The notes: generated by a model not told the origin, from the letters alone. 64,000 bases of DNA from Terriglobus albidus (GCF_008000815.1 NZ_CP042806.1:6138001-6202000); one strand, 5' to 3'; numbered from the stretch's first letter, positions 25,986 through 35,878 are shown. Made by a program: numbers and translations.

Positions 25986-27809
25986 TCAAACCTTCTGATA
26001 CAGCCGATACCGCTCCGTCGTAATCGCATCAAACGGCCGCATCTCCACGTCGCCCTTTGACGTCGCAACCTTCCAGATCTTCGACCGGCTGCTGGTCCGC
26101 GCTGCCTTCAGCAGATTCTCCTGCGTCAGCCCCGTATCTCCCGGTTGAATCGCAAACAGCGCCAGCGGACCGACCTTCAGCGCAACAAGGTTACGATGTG
26201 CTGCATCGATCGGCTCCAGTACAGCGGGGAACGCAAATGAGATCTCCACACGATCGCCATCACGCCACTCACGCTGCACCTTGGCCCATGTACCGGCCGT
26301 AACCGCGACGCCGGCGTCCTTTCCATTCACCAGCAGACGATTCTCCCCTGTGGCCCATGCCGGAATCCGCAACGCCAGCGCGAACCGGCTTGCCGAACTC
26401 ATCTTCAGGCGCATGCTGATGTTGTTGTCGTATGGATACTCCGTCTGTTGCTCGAGCTCCACCCGAGCTCCGCCCTGCTTCCACGCAAGCCGCGACGGGA
26501 TGTACAGGTTTACATAAACGCCGGAAACATCGTGGAAGTACGCACTGAGGCCGTAGTCCGCCGTCAACTGCGGGAAGGTACCGGAGCAGCACGGCCACTT
26601 CTGTTCGTAATCCACCTTGACGGCATCCATCGAGTAGTCGGCGTAGTAGAAGCTGACGCCGTCAGACCGCATCGGACGAGCTCCCAGGATGGTGTTGTAG
26701 AGCACGCGTTCCATGCTGTCGCCGTAACTCGAGTCGCCCGTCACTGACAGCAGATAGCGGGTGATCTTGAAGTGTCCGTACGCTCCGCACGGGGTCTCGA
26801 AGCTGTTGTGGTTCTTCTCCAGCGACTTTGCAAGCTGGTCCGACCCAGGCGTAACGAAGGTCTCTCCCGGTCCCCAACCGCCGGTGGCAAAGCTCTGTTC
26901 CAGTACATAACGGAAGCCGTTCTGCGCTGCCCGCAGATGCTTCGCCGAACCATCATTCAGATATGCCTGCATCGCTGAACACAACGCATTCACATGGCTG
27001 TACGCGTGCTGCCCCGGAAGGACATTTTTCCCTTCTGCCAGCGGATTGAAGTAGGTATCGTCCTGCAGGAAGCGCTGAGCCAATGCGCGATAGCGTGCTC
27101 CGGCGCCGCGTTTGTACGCCAGATAGAAGTTCTCCGGCAGGGTATAGCTCTCATCCCACGTATACGACACATTCGGATGAGGACGTGCCGCCATCTCTTC
27201 ACGGTTCAGAGCCTTGGGAGGAAGCCATGGCAACGCCGCGTCGGTAGCCTTCTGCAGCACCGGCAGAGCACTGTGACAACCGGCAATAGCATATGCATCG
27301 CTGAGACCGCACATCGTCTTCTCGAAGGTATACGCCGGCAGGCAGTAGCCCTTGTAGAAGTTGGTCGTAACCGTCGGCGCAAAGCCCGCGACCAGCCGCT
27401 CCACCTTTGCCTTCGTCGCTGCATCCCCAGTAACGGCATAAGCCCGGGCCAGACCGGAGAGATACTGCCCAAAGGTGTGACCTGGGATATATCCGGTCAT
27501 GTTCTTCGGCGGATCGAATTTGTCCGAATAGGAATACCAGCCGCCCATATCTTCACCGGGCGCGGCCATACCGGCCGCCTGGCGGAATGGCTTCAGCAGA
27601 CTGTCCTCTGAGAGATTCAAGAAGAGCTGCTGGTTATGCCGGAACTGCTCATCCAGCGGCCCCGGAAGCAGCTTCGCAGCTCCATAGGAAAAAGTCTGCA
27701 GCCTCACCGTATCCTGCTGCGATGTTGCAGCGGCTAATAGACGAGAGGCCGGGACGCGCGATACTACCGCGGCCCCGGCCATGCCCTTTAGAAACGACCG
27801 TCTCTTCAT
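25986..27809 (-). CDS. DUF1680 / GH127-like beta-L-arabinofuranosidase, exported
   Basis: This 607-residue protein has a Tat-style signal (MKRRSFLKGMAGAAVV). The core matches DUF1680/GH127: an alpha/alpha barrel with HTFGQYLSGLARAYA, then Glu338 and Cys341 in SFETPCGAY and the Cys pair in KWPCCSGT (407-408), equivalent to the zinc ligands and Cys nucleophile of these unusual cysteine glycosidases. The E-T-P-C spacing has one extra residue compared with the E-T-C form I know. It likely removes beta-L-arabinofuranose from plant glycans. ATG 27809 has AGGAG upstream and lies 18 bp after the GH105 gene, so the two form an operon. Confidence 0.85.
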   Translation of the reverse strand: MKRRSFLKGMAGAAVVSRVPASRLLAAATSQQDTVRLQTFSYGAAKLLPGPLDEQFRHNQQLFLNLSEDSLLKPFRQAAGMAAPGEDMGGWYSYSDKFDPPKNMTGYIPGHTFGQYLSGLARAYAVTGDAATKAKVERLVAGFAPTVTTNFYKGYCLPAYTFEKTMCGLSDAYAIAGCHSALPVLQKATDAALPWLPPKALNREEMAARPHPNVSYTWDESYTLPENFYLAYKRGAGARYRALAQRFLQDDTYFNPLAEGKNVLPGQHAYSHVNALCSAMQAYLNDGSAKHLRAAQNGFRYVLEQSFATGGWGPGETFVTPGSDQLAKSLEKNHNSFETPCGAYGHFKITRYLLSVTGDSSYGDSMERVLYNTILGARPMRSDGVSFYYADYSMDAVKVDYEQKWPCCSGTFPQLTADYGLSAYFHDVSGVYVNLYIPSRLAWKQGGARVELEQQTEYPYDNNISMRLKMSSASRFALALRIPAWATGENRLLVNGKDAGVAVTAGTWAKVQREWRDGDRVEISFAFPAVLEPIDAAHRNLVALKVGPLALFAIQPGDTGLTQENLLKAARTSSRSKIWKVATSKGDVEMRPFDAITTERYRLYQKV

Positions 27810-27827
27810 CGCAGCTCCTTGAAGCAT

Positions 27828-28904
27828 CTACCGCAGCAGTGCGTTGGTGCACCAGATGGCAGCTTCCTGTCCGTGGAAGTCGCCTGTGCGGCGACGGCGA
27901 GCGTAGTAGTAGGCAAGATCGTTCTTCTTGCCAGTGCCCTCACACACCTGCGTGATGTCGCTGTTCTGATCGATATAGCCGGCCACGGCGATCCATCCCT
28001 TACGCGCCGCAGGACCGTACTCCGCCTCTGGCAGCCAGCCGTTCTTTACACCGGTGATGAAGGCGTAGGTAAACATCGCCGAGCTCGAACTCTCCGGCCA
28101 GGCATCGTCCTTATCGATCAGCTCACGCCACATGCCGTCTTTGCCCTGGTACTTCAGAAGGCCGGCCATCATCAGCTTGTAGCCTTTCAGGATTCGCGCA
28201 CGGTCGGGATGATTGTCAGGCAAGTCACGCAGCATCTCAGCCATTCCCACGGCAACCCAGCCATCGCCACGTCCCCAGAAGAAGGGCACATCGGGCGCGT
28301 GATGGAACAGGCCATTCGGCTGCTGCAGTTTGTCGAGATAGCTCACCATCTCCTTTGCGGTGCGGTCCAGATACTTTTTGTCGCCCGAGGCGCGATACTC
28401 CTGCAGCTGCAGGATGGTGAGCATGTACATGTCGTCGATCCAGTAGCGGGTCTCAGCCGAAAGGCCGTCCGGCTGCGGATTCTCCCACTGACGGTCAGCC
28501 CAGCTCTTGCCATAGCTGGCATACTTCTCGTCCTTGGTCAGGATGCCGATCTCGATGGGCACGATGCCGAAGATCGAGTCGTCCACGTGCCGCCGCTGCG
28601 GAATACGGGACTCCTCGGCGCCACCGGGCATCAGCGGCTCGAACTTCTTAATCAGCTTGTCACGCAGCTCGGTATCGCCGGTGAGCTTAGAAAACTCCAG
28701 CGATCCGTACCATGCCCCGACTTCTGAGTAATGGATCGTGGCCGTGTACTGGTGAGGGCTCACAACAAAATGGTCGGCCAGCTTCTTTCCCACAACCTTG
28801 GGGTCGGTATTTTCCGGCCAGTTCGTGAAGTACTTGTCGCCGGGCTTCTGAGCCAACAGAGCGGTCGCAAAGAGAGGTAGAGCAGCCAGGATGCGGAGCT
28901 TCAT
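27828..28904 (-). CDS. Secreted GH105 unsaturated rhamnogalacturonyl hydrolase
   Basis: This 358-residue protein has the signal peptide MKLRILAALPLFATALLAQ. The alpha/alpha-barrel core carries the acid Asp in YWIDDMYML (157-158) and the WGRGDGWVAVGMAE and DAWPESSSSAMFTYAF motifs of GH105/GH88. It removes the unsaturated uronic acid left by pectate or rhamnogalacturonan lyases. Start 28904 was chosen over an upstream in-frame codon because the signal peptide starts there and AAGGAG lies upstream. It leads an operon with the GH127-like gene. Two LacI-type palindromes sit before it. Confidence 0.9.
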   Translation of the reverse strand: MKLRILAALPLFATALLAQKPGDKYFTNWPENTDPKVVGKKLADHFVVSPHQYTATIHYSEVGAWYGSLEFSKLTGDTELRDKLIKKFEPLMPGGAEESRIPQRRHVDDSIFGIVPIEIGILTKDEKYASYGKSWADRQWENPQPDGLSAETRYWIDDMYMLTILQLQEYRASGDKKYLDRTAKEMVSYLDKLQQPNGLFHHAPDVPFFWGRGDGWVAVGMAEMLRDLPDNHPDRARILKGYKLMMAGLLKYQGKDGMWRELIDKDDAWPESSSSAMFTYAFITGVKNGWLPEAEYGPAARKGWIAVAGYIDQNSDITQVCEGTGKKNDLAYYYARRRRTGDFHGQEAAIWCTNALLR

Positions 28905-28905
28905 A

Positions 28906-28919
28906 AGAAAACGGTTTCT
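28906..28919. promoter_or_regulatory. Operator-like palindrome in the GH105 leader
   Basis: AGAAAACGGTTTCT, directly before the start codon, closely resembles the AGAAAACGTTATCT site before the GH51 gene. Confidence 0.35.
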
Positions 28920-29005
28920 CCTTCTAGAACGAGAGGATTGTACCGAATGGAGCCACCACTTGTTGAGTACTTCGTTTTTTCGCCGTCTCAACGGAATCAG
29001 CCCAG

Positions 29006-29017
29006 GTTAGCGCTAAC
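29006..29017. promoter_or_regulatory. LacI-type operator GTTAGCGCTAAC
   Basis: A perfect 12-bp palindrome with the central AGCGCT typical of LacI-family operators, 102 bp upstream of the GH105 start. Its sequence differs from the AACGTT type at 2-4 kb, which suggests a second regulator. Confidence 0.6.
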
Positions 29018-29048
29018 AATGGCACGACCAACCCTCCCCCCCCCGACG

Positions 29049-29164
29049 TGGAGCATTTTTCCTGTAGGTGTAGTGTAGGGTTTCCGCATCCATGGGCGTT
29101 TTCCGCAATGAAAACGCCACTGCACGCCCCTTCCGGGATACCCCAGCAACCGGAAGAACCTCTA
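29049..29164. mobile_element. MITE-like element, copy 2 (degraded)
   Basis: About 116 bp with left end TGGAGCATTTTTCCTGT and right end AACCTCTA; the inner hairpin GGCGTTTTCCGCAATGAAAACGCC is intact. It lies between divergently placed transcription units and overlaps no stop codon. Confidence 0.75.
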
Positions 29165-29182
29165 AACATACCATTCACTCGC

Positions 29183-30268
29183 TCACGAATGAGCAATCAT
29201 CTTCTCAACCGCCTGCGCAGGCCGGTCGGCGGCCGCATTCCCACGCCTGACAATAAGCAGGCTGTTGCTGACGATCAGTGCCAGGCACGCCGTCACATAG
29301 GGAATCCATTCGTTGTACAAACGGATCTCCAGCGGATCCCCTGTATAGAACATCACTGCGACCCAGAGCGGAAGCAGATACGCGCTGCGGCGCAGCCGTG
29401 TGTCCGAAACTCTGTCATGAAACAGGACCAGCGGGATCCAGAGAAAACCGAAGGTGCTGGCAAAGAGAGGCCAGTGCGTTGGATTGGAGACGATATGCAG
29501 ATTGTTCCGCCAGGAGATCACAATGCCGGTTCCGGGTCCTCCGGTCATTCGCTCGCACCACATCACCAGGAGCTGCCATACCACCAACTGAGCGGCTGCC
29601 TCGGCTAACACAAGGGGACGAATCTGCCGCCATGCCTGGCGCAGGGAGAACTCCTCCGGCAAGGAGCAGACAACAAACAGCAGCGGCAGGAACATCGTCG
29701 TCTCACGATTCAACGTTCCAATCAGAAAAGCCGCGTAATAAAGCCATCGCTTACGGCTGATCAGAGCGTATAAGCCGGTCCCGAAAAATACCGGCGTGGT
29801 CAGATCATAAGGAAACTGCGCTCGGATATCGAAGGAGAGCAGCTCGTGGGTATCGAGCATGTAGATGGCCGCCAGAGAGAGCCATTGCCACGGGGTCTGG
29901 CGTCCCAGTAGTTGGCGGATCAGTGTCCAGGTCACTACAACCATCAAAATTGACGCGACGAAGCCGGTAAGAAACAGAACCTGCTGCTCCGGAGTCATGA
30001 TGCGCTTGCCCAGATGAAACACCCGGGTACCATGCAAGTGCAGAAATGCCCGGTAGACCCACTCCATGAAGATGCGCCGGCGGTACGGGCTCTCAACGTG
30101 ACCATAGGCGAAATCCTGCAGGGTAAACGCGGGCCCCAGAGTGATGGAAAATCCCTGCGCGAACTGGAAGCAGCCAGCAATACACAGCATCCAGAAGAGA
30201 AGATTGCGCTTCCCGCCGGAGCCGCCGTCGCCGGAAACCGTTAGCGGCTGAACCTCGGTCGTAGGCAT
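29183..30268 (-). CDS. Multi-pass membrane protein of unknown function
   Basis: This 361-residue protein has about nine hydrophobic helices after a short cytoplasmic Gly-rich N-terminus. Charged loops include AFAYGHVESPYRRRIFMEWVYR-like and SFDIRAQFPYDLTTP segments and LIGTLNRETTMF. The architecture recalls polytopic membrane proteins of the mannosyltransferase/DUF2029 type, but no catalytic motif can be assigned. It may be distantly related to the protein at 24572-25855. It stands alone on its strand, with a MITE copy just beyond its 3' end. Confidence 0.6.
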   Translation of the reverse strand: MPTTEVQPLTVSGDGGSGGKRNLLFWMLCIAGCFQFAQGFSITLGPAFTLQDFAYGHVESPYRRRIFMEWVYRAFLHLHGTRVFHLGKRIMTPEQQVLFLTGFVASILMVVVTWTLIRQLLGRQTPWQWLSLAAIYMLDTHELLSFDIRAQFPYDLTTPVFFGTGLYALISRKRWLYYAAFLIGTLNRETTMFLPLLFVVCSLPEEFSLRQAWRQIRPLVLAEAAAQLVVWQLLVMWCERMTGGPGTGIVISWRNNLHIVSNPTHWPLFASTFGFLWIPLVLFHDRVSDTRLRRSAYLLPLWVAVMFYTGDPLEIRLYNEWIPYVTACLALIVSNSLLIVRRGNAAADRPAQAVEKMIAHS

Positions 30269-30407
30269 ACTTCAAGCTACCATGCGGAACAGAACGGCGT
30301 GATGAAGGCAACCCGATTGCTTGCAGGTTGGCAAAGCCGGTCACCCACAGTGGCAATTGTCGCTGCATGGATGAGATGACGATAGCGTCCCACGCAAGCC
30401 GCCAAAA

Positions 30408-30437
30408 GTAAAAGCGCCGCAAAAGCGGCGCTTTTCT
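30408..30437 (-). terminator. Terminator downstream of metK
   Basis: AAAAGCGCCGC-AAAA-GCGGCGCTTTT is a perfect 11-bp hairpin with A/T runs on both sides, 32 bp past the metK stop; it could work in both directions. Confidence 0.8.
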
Positions 30438-30468
30438 TCTTCCATCATTCCTTTATTCGATCATTCAA

Positions 30469-31665
30469 TTACTTGGTAGCGACCGCTTCCCGCTGCACGG
30501 CAGCCTTCAGAGCGGCGGCCTTGTCGGTCTTCTCCCAGGTGAACGCATCGCCGGTGCGGCCGAAGTGGCCGTAGGCTGCGGTCTGCTTGAAGATCGGGCG
30601 GCGGAGCTCGAGGGTCTCGATGATGCCCTTCGGCGTCAGCGAGAAGTTCGCGCGGACAGCCTCAGTGATCTTCGCCTCGGAGACCTTGCCGGTGCCGAAG
30701 GTGTCCACCAGAACCGAAACCGGCTCGGCGACGCCGATGGCGTAGGCAAGCTGAACCTCGGCGCGATCGGCCAGACCGGCGGCGACGATGTTCTTGGCGA
30801 TATAGCGGGCCATATAAGCAGCCGAACGGTCGACCTTGGTCGAGTCCTTACCGGAGAAGGCGCCGCCGCCGTGACGGCCCATGCCGCCGTAGGTGTCGAC
30901 GATGATCTTGCGGCCGGTCAGACCCGAGTCACCCATCGGTCCGCCGATAACGAAGCGGCCGGTCGGGTTGATGTGGTACTTGGTGTCGGCATCCAGAAGC
31001 TCGGCCGGAATGACGGCCTGGATCACGTTCTTCAGGATGTCGGCGTGAAGCTGCTCATTAGTCAGCGTCGAGTTCGGATCGCGGTCCTTGAACTCGGCGT
31101 GCTGCGTCGAAATCACCACCGCATCCACGCGGACGGGCTTGTGGTTCTCGTCGTACTCCACCGTCACCTGGCTCTTGCCGTCAGGACGCAGGTACGGCAT
31201 CAGGCCGTTCTTGCGGACCTCGGAGAGGCGGAACGACAGCTTGTGCGCCAGCGCGATCGGAGTCGGCATCAGGTCCGGGGTCTCGTTGGTGGCATAGCCG
31301 AACATCATGCCCTGGTCACCGGCGCCGCCGGTATCTACACCCTGGGCGATGTCAGGCGACTGGCTGTTGATCGAGGAGATGACAGCGCAGGTCTGGCTGT
31401 CGAAGCCCTTCAGGGCGTCGTCATAGCCGATAGCCTTCACCGTGGCGCGGACGATGTTCTGGAAGTCGACATACGCCTTGGTCGTGATCTCGCCGGCAAC
31501 CACCACCAGACCGGTGCAGGTGAGGGTCTCACAGGCGACACGGCTGTAGGGGTCCTGCTCCAGGCAGGCGTCCAGGATTGCATCCGATACCTGATCGGCA
31601 ATCTTGTCAGGGTGTCCCTCAGTTACGGACTCACTGGTAAACAGAAAACGGTCGCGTGTCGCCAA
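30469..31665 (-). CDS. metK: S-adenosylmethionine synthetase
   Basis: This 398-residue protein makes SAM from methionine and ATP. Landmarks are [21 protein letters not shown] at the N-terminus, [12 protein letters not shown] (about 116-127) and [22 protein letters not shown] 31665 is taken as the start because GGAGGA lies eight nt upstream and the length then matches the family; an in-frame GTG at 31707 would add 14 residues and has no ribosome-binding site. No SAM riboswitch was recognised upstream. ahcY of the same methyl cycle is at 52.7 kb. Confidence 0.97.
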   Translation of the reverse strand: MATRDRFLFTSESVTEGHPDKIADQVSDAILDACLEQDPYSRVACETLTCTGLVVVAGEITTKAYVDFQNIVRATVKAIGYDDALKGFDSQTCAVISSINSQSPDIAQGVDTGGAGDQGMMFGYATNETPDLMPTPIALAHKLSFRLSEVRKNGLMPYLRPDGKSQVTVEYDENHKPVRVDAVVISTQHAEFKDRDPNSTLTNEQLHADILKNVIQAVIPAELLDADTKYHINPTGRFVIGGPMGDSGLTGRKIIVDTYGGMGRHGGGAFSGKDSTKVDRSAAYMARYIAKNIVAAGLADRAEVQLAYAIGVAEPVSVLVDTFGTGKVSEAKITEAVRANFSLTPKGIIETLELRRPIFKQTAAYGHFGRTGDAFTWEKTDKAAALKAAVQREAVATK

Positions 31666-31792
31666 AACTACTTCCTCCAATGCCGCGTTGCAGCTCGTGT
31701 GATGCACTATTCATTTTACGCGGTTGTGCCCATTTCGGGTCAGATTTGCAGCGAGCGGGGCGCCTGGAGGGCCGAACGGGCCATTTCCCGGC

Positions 31793-31827
31793 AAAAAAGA
31801 GCGACGGCCGCCGAAGCGGCCGCCGTC
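31793..31827 (-). terminator. Terminator of the TonB-dependent receptor gene
   Basis: A GACGGCGGCCGC/GCGGCCGTCGC-type hairpin with a TTCG loop, followed by six T on the minus strand, 31 bp after the receptor stop and before metK. Confidence 0.85.
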
Positions 31828-31857
31828 CAAGATCCCCGATCAAGGGGAATGAAGGGT

Positions 31858-34800
31858 TTAGAAGGTGAGCTTTGCGCCAAGCTGCACGATGCGCTTGTCG
31901 CGGAAGCCAGTTACCTGGCCATAGGTTGTCGTCGTTGAGATATTCGTTCCCACGGTATCCCAGTTGGTGTGATTGAAGACGTTGATGAACTCGCCACGGA
32001 CCTGCACCGAGACGCCCTCGACAATGCGCACGTTCCGGAACAGTCCCGGATCCACACGCCACCAGCCAGGCCCGTTGACCACACCGCGACGAGCATTGCC
32101 CGGACGATAGACGCCGGTTGGAACTGTCGCAAATGCTGCGGTATTGAACCAGTGCAGGTACTGGCCTGTACCGGTCCCCGAGTTCGGATCGGCGACCTGA
32201 TCAGGGCGTCCGCCTGCCGCCGACGATCCCAGAAAGCCAATCCCACCTGGATCCACCGAGGAGGTCGCAGGGCTGAGCGGCAGACCGGTCTGGAAATAAC
32301 CGGCAGACGACAGCTCCCAACCACCCAGCACCCGGTGAACCAGACCGCGCTGGTCCGCAAACGGCAGGTTGTAGACGAAGTTGAAGTTGAAGATGTGTGT
32401 ACGATCGGCGGCGGCGCGGCCATACTCGGCCATCAGATCGTAGTTGTTCTGCGGTGCTCCGGTCCGATCGGCGCTGGCATTGGTCAAGGCACGTGACCAG
32501 GTGTAGTTGGCGCTGAACAGAGAGCCGTTCTTCCAGTTCTTCTGTCCGGCCAGCTGCAGGGCGTTGTAGTTCGCCATATACATGGGCGATACCGTATTGA
32601 TCGCGTTGTAGCCCTTGTAAGGACGAATGCGGTTCAATAACGGCGTATTAGTAGTCGTTACCACATTGCCCGGAATGATTCCGGCGGTCACATAAGCCCC
32701 CGGCTGCAGATTGTTGATATCGATCAGACCGATCAGATGACGCGAGACATTACCCACATATCCCAAATCAACCATCACGCCGCCCGGCGCCATCGCCTGA
32801 ACGTCCAGCGAGTACTGCTGAGTATATGGAGTTTTAAAGTTCGGATCGGTCGCGCGTACGACAAAGGGGCTGAAGCTGGCTGCCGCCGAATTACAACCGG
32901 CGGGGTCGTTAAGACACGTGTTGGGAATAGAGGGTGAATTCACATACGGCTTGTTCTGAAAGATGTTCTGCTCGTAGATGCCGAACAGAGCCGAATCATA
33001 AGCAAGACCGTAACCGCCACGGAGCGCGACCTTGCCGTTGCCCAGAACGTCATACGCAAAACCGAGACGCGGAGCAAAGTTCAGGCCGCTCGACTTGCCC
33101 ACCTTCGCGCCATACGGAGAGCTGCCGCCGTTGACGCTCATACCATTCAGCGGATCGTAGGATGTATTCGGACTCACACCTGTGCACGGAGCACCGGTGG
33201 TGCAGATCAGGCCGTTGTTATCGATCGTGGGAGCTTTCGCTGCCACGTAGAGAGACGGATCGAAGGTCGTCAACATTCCCTTCGCGTCAGTCGGCTGATT
33301 GAAACGCGAATAGCGCAGACCGGCATTGATGGTCAAACGGCGAGTAGCCTTCCAGTCATCCTGAAAGAAGATCTCGTATTGCGTCGTACGAATATCCGGA
33401 GTCAGATCCAGCGATGCCTGCGAATAGGTCGTTACCCATCCGGTAAGGAAGTTGGCGAACGCCTGAACGTAGTTAGGAGTGCTGGCCGCAGGCGTACCGC
33501 TGACACCGGCACCGGCGTTGGTGAACGAGAAGGTACCCGCATTATTGCCGGCGTTATTTTCCGTCTTCTGGTACTTGTTCCAGGTGAAGCCGGCTTTGAG
33601 CGTATGGTTGCTAACAGTCTTGGCCACGTTCGCAAAGATATTGTGATTGCGGTTGTAGTCGCGGTACGGTCCATAGCTGGTGAGGTTTCCGTTGGTCACA
33701 CCCGTGCTGGTGTATGTAATGGTCGGAACACGGGCCAACATAGACGAATAGGGAAGCTTCGGACTGATGTCGGGCGAATTAGCCTTGGCCATCAGTCCGA
33801 CCGGATCGCTCGTGATTGCACCGTATGAGAACGCATATCCGCCATCAATCAACAGGGTGGGCGAAACGATATAGGTAATGTGCCCCAGCCAGTTCTGGCC
33901 GGGAGCGTTCGTCTTCGTGGTGTTCACACCCGGCAGTCCAGAACCGCTGAATAGGCCGCCGGGTTCGACGGTAGGGATGATGTCGTTGATCACACGGAAC
34001 GTCGCCGTAATCTTTTGGCCGAACTGGTGATCCAGGCGGCCGATCTGCTGGTTCTGGTTATAAGTGCTTTGCTGCGTCGTGATGACGCTGTTCGAAGTAG
34101 CTGACAAGGGAAGCTTGGAATAGATGTCTTTGATGTAGGCCTGGGCAACCGGATTGATGGTGGTCACCTGATTGGAGTAGGAGGTGCAGCTACCGGCAGC
34201 ATTGCGCGCAACGCAGACCGTGTATGCACCGAAGTTACCGGTCAACTGTGAAGTCACCGGCAGACCGGTGCTGCGCACCTGCGCCTGGGTCACCACACGA
34301 CGAACTTCCTGTGAGTAGAAGAAAAAGGTATGGTCCTTCCACACCGGACCGCCGATGGTGCCGCCAAAGTCGTTATAACGAAGCTTCGCGCGCGGCGCTC
34401 CGCCCTGCTTGCCGAGTACGGTATTGGCGGCGAAGACGTCGTTCCGAACGAACTCATACAGGCTGCCGTGGAATTTGTTGGCGCCGGACTTCGTGATCAC
34501 GTTAATCTGGCCGCTGGCGCTGCGGCCATACTCTGCCGAGTAATTGCCCCGCAGCGTACGGAACTCAGCAATCGCATCGACCGAAGGATAGGTCAGCACG
34601 TTCAGGTTCGCTCCGCGGTCGACATTATCCGCACCATCCACGGTCCAGTTATTACCGCTGGTACGAGCTCCATTTACGGAGAAGCTCACCAGGTTGTTTC
34701 CGCCGACAGGGTTCGTATTGCCGACATAAAGCTGGTCGCCACCGGTGTATGAGACGCCCGGCTGAAGCGCCACAAGCTGCTCATAGTTACGGGTAGCCGT

Positions 34801-35247
34801 CACCAGTTCCTTGATCTGCGTGCTGTCGATCAAGCCGGCCTGTGTCGAGTTCTCGAAGTTTATCTGTAGAGTGCTGGCATTAACGGTCACCGTAGAGTTC
34901 TCGGCGCCCGGCTTCATTTCGCGATTGACCGTAAGAGTATCGTTCGCGTGCAGAACGATGCTCTGCACCTCTTCGGCGGCAAACCCAGTTGCCTTGATAT
35001 GAACGTCGTAGGTTCCGACTGGCAAAGCCGAGGCGGCATAAAACCCGGCATCAGAAGTTGTCAGTGTGCGGAGAGTCTGATTGCGTTCAGTGAGAACGAT
35101 CGTGACGGTAGCTCTCTGAATAGCGGCGCCGGTGGGATCGGTTACCGTTCCGCTGATGCTACCTGTCACGGACTGCGCCAAGGCGGGCGTACCCGTCAGC
35201 AGCAGTACAGCCGCGACGGTACATAAATACTGCAAAATACGCTTCAT
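31858..35247 (-). CDS. TonB-dependent receptor with carboxypeptidase-regulatory-like domain (Oar-like)
   Basis: This complete 1129-residue outer-membrane protein begins with the signal peptide MKRILQYLCTVAAVLLLTGTPALAQ. A CarboxypepD_reg-like domain follows (GSISGTVTDPTGAAIQ to VGTYDVHIKATGF, about 30-115), then a plug (QIKELVTATRNYEQLVALQPGVSYTGG) and a 22-strand-type barrel (about 300-1129) with the Oar-typical FRTLRGNYSAEYGRSASGQINVITKSG. The C-terminus ends KLTF, an aromatic end as expected for barrel insertion. Ligand not evident: no glycan genes are adjacent and no clear operator was seen. The start has a strong GAGGAGG upstream. Confidence 0.95.
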   Translation of the reverse strand: MKRILQYLCTVAAVLLLTGTPALAQSVTGSISGTVTDPTGAAIQRATVTIVLTERNQTLRTLTTSDAGFYAASALPVGTYDVHIKATGFAAEEVQSIVLHANDTLTVNREMKPGAENSTVTVNASTLQINFENSTQAGLIDSTQIKELVTATRNYEQLVALQPGVSYTGGDQLYVGNTNPVGGNNLVSFSVNGARTSGNNWTVDGADNVDRGANLNVLTYPSVDAIAEFRTLRGNYSAEYGRSASGQINVITKSGANKFHGSLYEFVRNDVFAANTVLGKQGGAPRAKLRYNDFGGTIGGPVWKDHTFFFYSQEVRRVVTQAQVRSTGLPVTSQLTGNFGAYTVCVARNAAGSCTSYSNQVTTINPVAQAYIKDIYSKLPLSATSNSVITTQQSTYNQNQQIGRLDHQFGQKITATFRVINDIIPTVEPGGLFSGSGLPGVNTTKTNAPGQNWLGHITYIVSPTLLIDGGYAFSYGAITSDPVGLMAKANSPDISPKLPYSSMLARVPTITYTSTGVTNGNLTSYGPYRDYNRNHNIFANVAKTVSNHTLKAGFTWNKYQKTENNAGNNAGTFSFTNAGAGVSGTPAASTPNYVQAFANFLTGWVTTYSQASLDLTPDIRTTQYEIFFQDDWKATRRLTINAGLRYSRFNQPTDAKGMLTTFDPSLYVAAKAPTIDNNGLICTTGAPCTGVSPNTSYDPLNGMSVNGGSSPYGAKVGKSSGLNFAPRLGFAYDVLGNGKVALRGGYGLAYDSALFGIYEQNIFQNKPYVNSPSIPNTCLNDPAGCNSAAASFSPFVVRATDPNFKTPYTQQYSLDVQAMAPGGVMVDLGYVGNVSRHLIGLIDINNLQPGAYVTAGIIPGNVVTTTNTPLLNRIRPYKGYNAINTVSPMYMANYNALQLAGQKNWKNGSLFSANYTWSRALTNASADRTGAPQNNYDLMAEYGRAAADRTHIFNFNFVYNLPFADQRGLVHRVLGGWELSSAGYFQTGLPLSPATSSVDPGGIGFLGSSAAGGRPDQVADPNSGTGTGQYLHWFNTAAFATVPTGVYRPGNARRGVVNGPGWWRVDPGLFRNVRIVEGVSVQVRGEFINVFNHTNWDTVGTNISTTTTYGQVTGFRDKRIVQLGAKLTF

Positions 35248-35452
35248 AGTGGAACTGCCTCCTCAAAATGGCGAACAAAAGAGGAATCGCCAAACAACAA
35301 TTTGGTTGGAAATGGAGGTGCTGACGCGCCACTTAAAAGGAGTTGGCTGCGCCGCGTGGATGGCATTTGTATTGCAAGCAGTTGAATATGCTGCAACAGG
35401 ATTGTCAATGAAGATTTTGTGCGACTGACAGGGAAACGATCATTCCATCTGA

Positions 35453-35878
35453 TCAAAGACGGCGGTTAAGCAAATACCATGCCAGCGTGGCCAGGAAGAG
35501 GAAAACGAGCCCCATCAGCGCAACCCCGGCCCATCGCAACCGGATCGCCGGGTCGGCGGCCTGGTCAGAATTCACCATATTTTCGGTAAATGCGAGCCAG
35601 TCGGCGTCGTCGTGCTTTAGAGAGCCACTACTGCGATAGCACTCCATAAAGCGATCGTGCCATTCCTGCTCGTCGAGTCCGACTACGCGGGCATAGCTAC
35701 GCACCATGCCGCGGTTGAAGACCCCGCCGGGCAGATCTTTGAAGCGTTCCTCTTCCAGGGATTCCAGATGACGGACAGCAATTTTCGTCCTCTCCGAGAT
35801 CATCTCCAGCGATATCCCACGCTCCGCACGTGCACGCCGCAGTTGCTCTCCGAATCCAGCCATGGATCCGTTCACCAT
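35453..35878 (-). CDS. RodZ-like HTH membrane protein (short)
   Basis: This 141-residue protein has an N-terminal helix-turn-helix of the HTH_25 type (FGEQLRRARAERGISLEMISERTKI, about 9-33, continuing to residue 75) and one transmembrane helix near the C-terminus (VALMGLVFLFLATLAWYLL). It lacks the periplasmic domain of full RodZ. Such proteins bind MreB and shape the cell or act as regulators. GGGGAG precedes ATG 35878; ATG 35863 in frame is an alternative. It is divergent from the next gene. Confidence 0.78.
   Translation of the reverse strand: MVNGSMAGFGEQLRRARAERGISLEMISERTKIAVRHLESLEEERFKDLPGGVFNRGMVRSYARVVGLDEQEWHDRFMECYRSSGSLKHDDADWLAFTENMVNSDQAADPAIRLRWAGVALMGLVFLFLATLAWYLLNRRL

Noticed and set aside
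28905-28991. N-terminal extension of the GH105 protein to 28991
   Set aside because: The added 29 residues precede a clean signal peptide and a Shine-Dalgarno, and the DNA there carries an operator-like palindrome.
31666-31857. SAM riboswitch upstream of metK
   Set aside because: The space is occupied by the receptor terminator and shows none of the SAM-I/II/III core sequences.
30565-31938. A 457-codon plus-strand frame opposite metK
   Set aside because: Antisense shadow of metK; no signal of its own.
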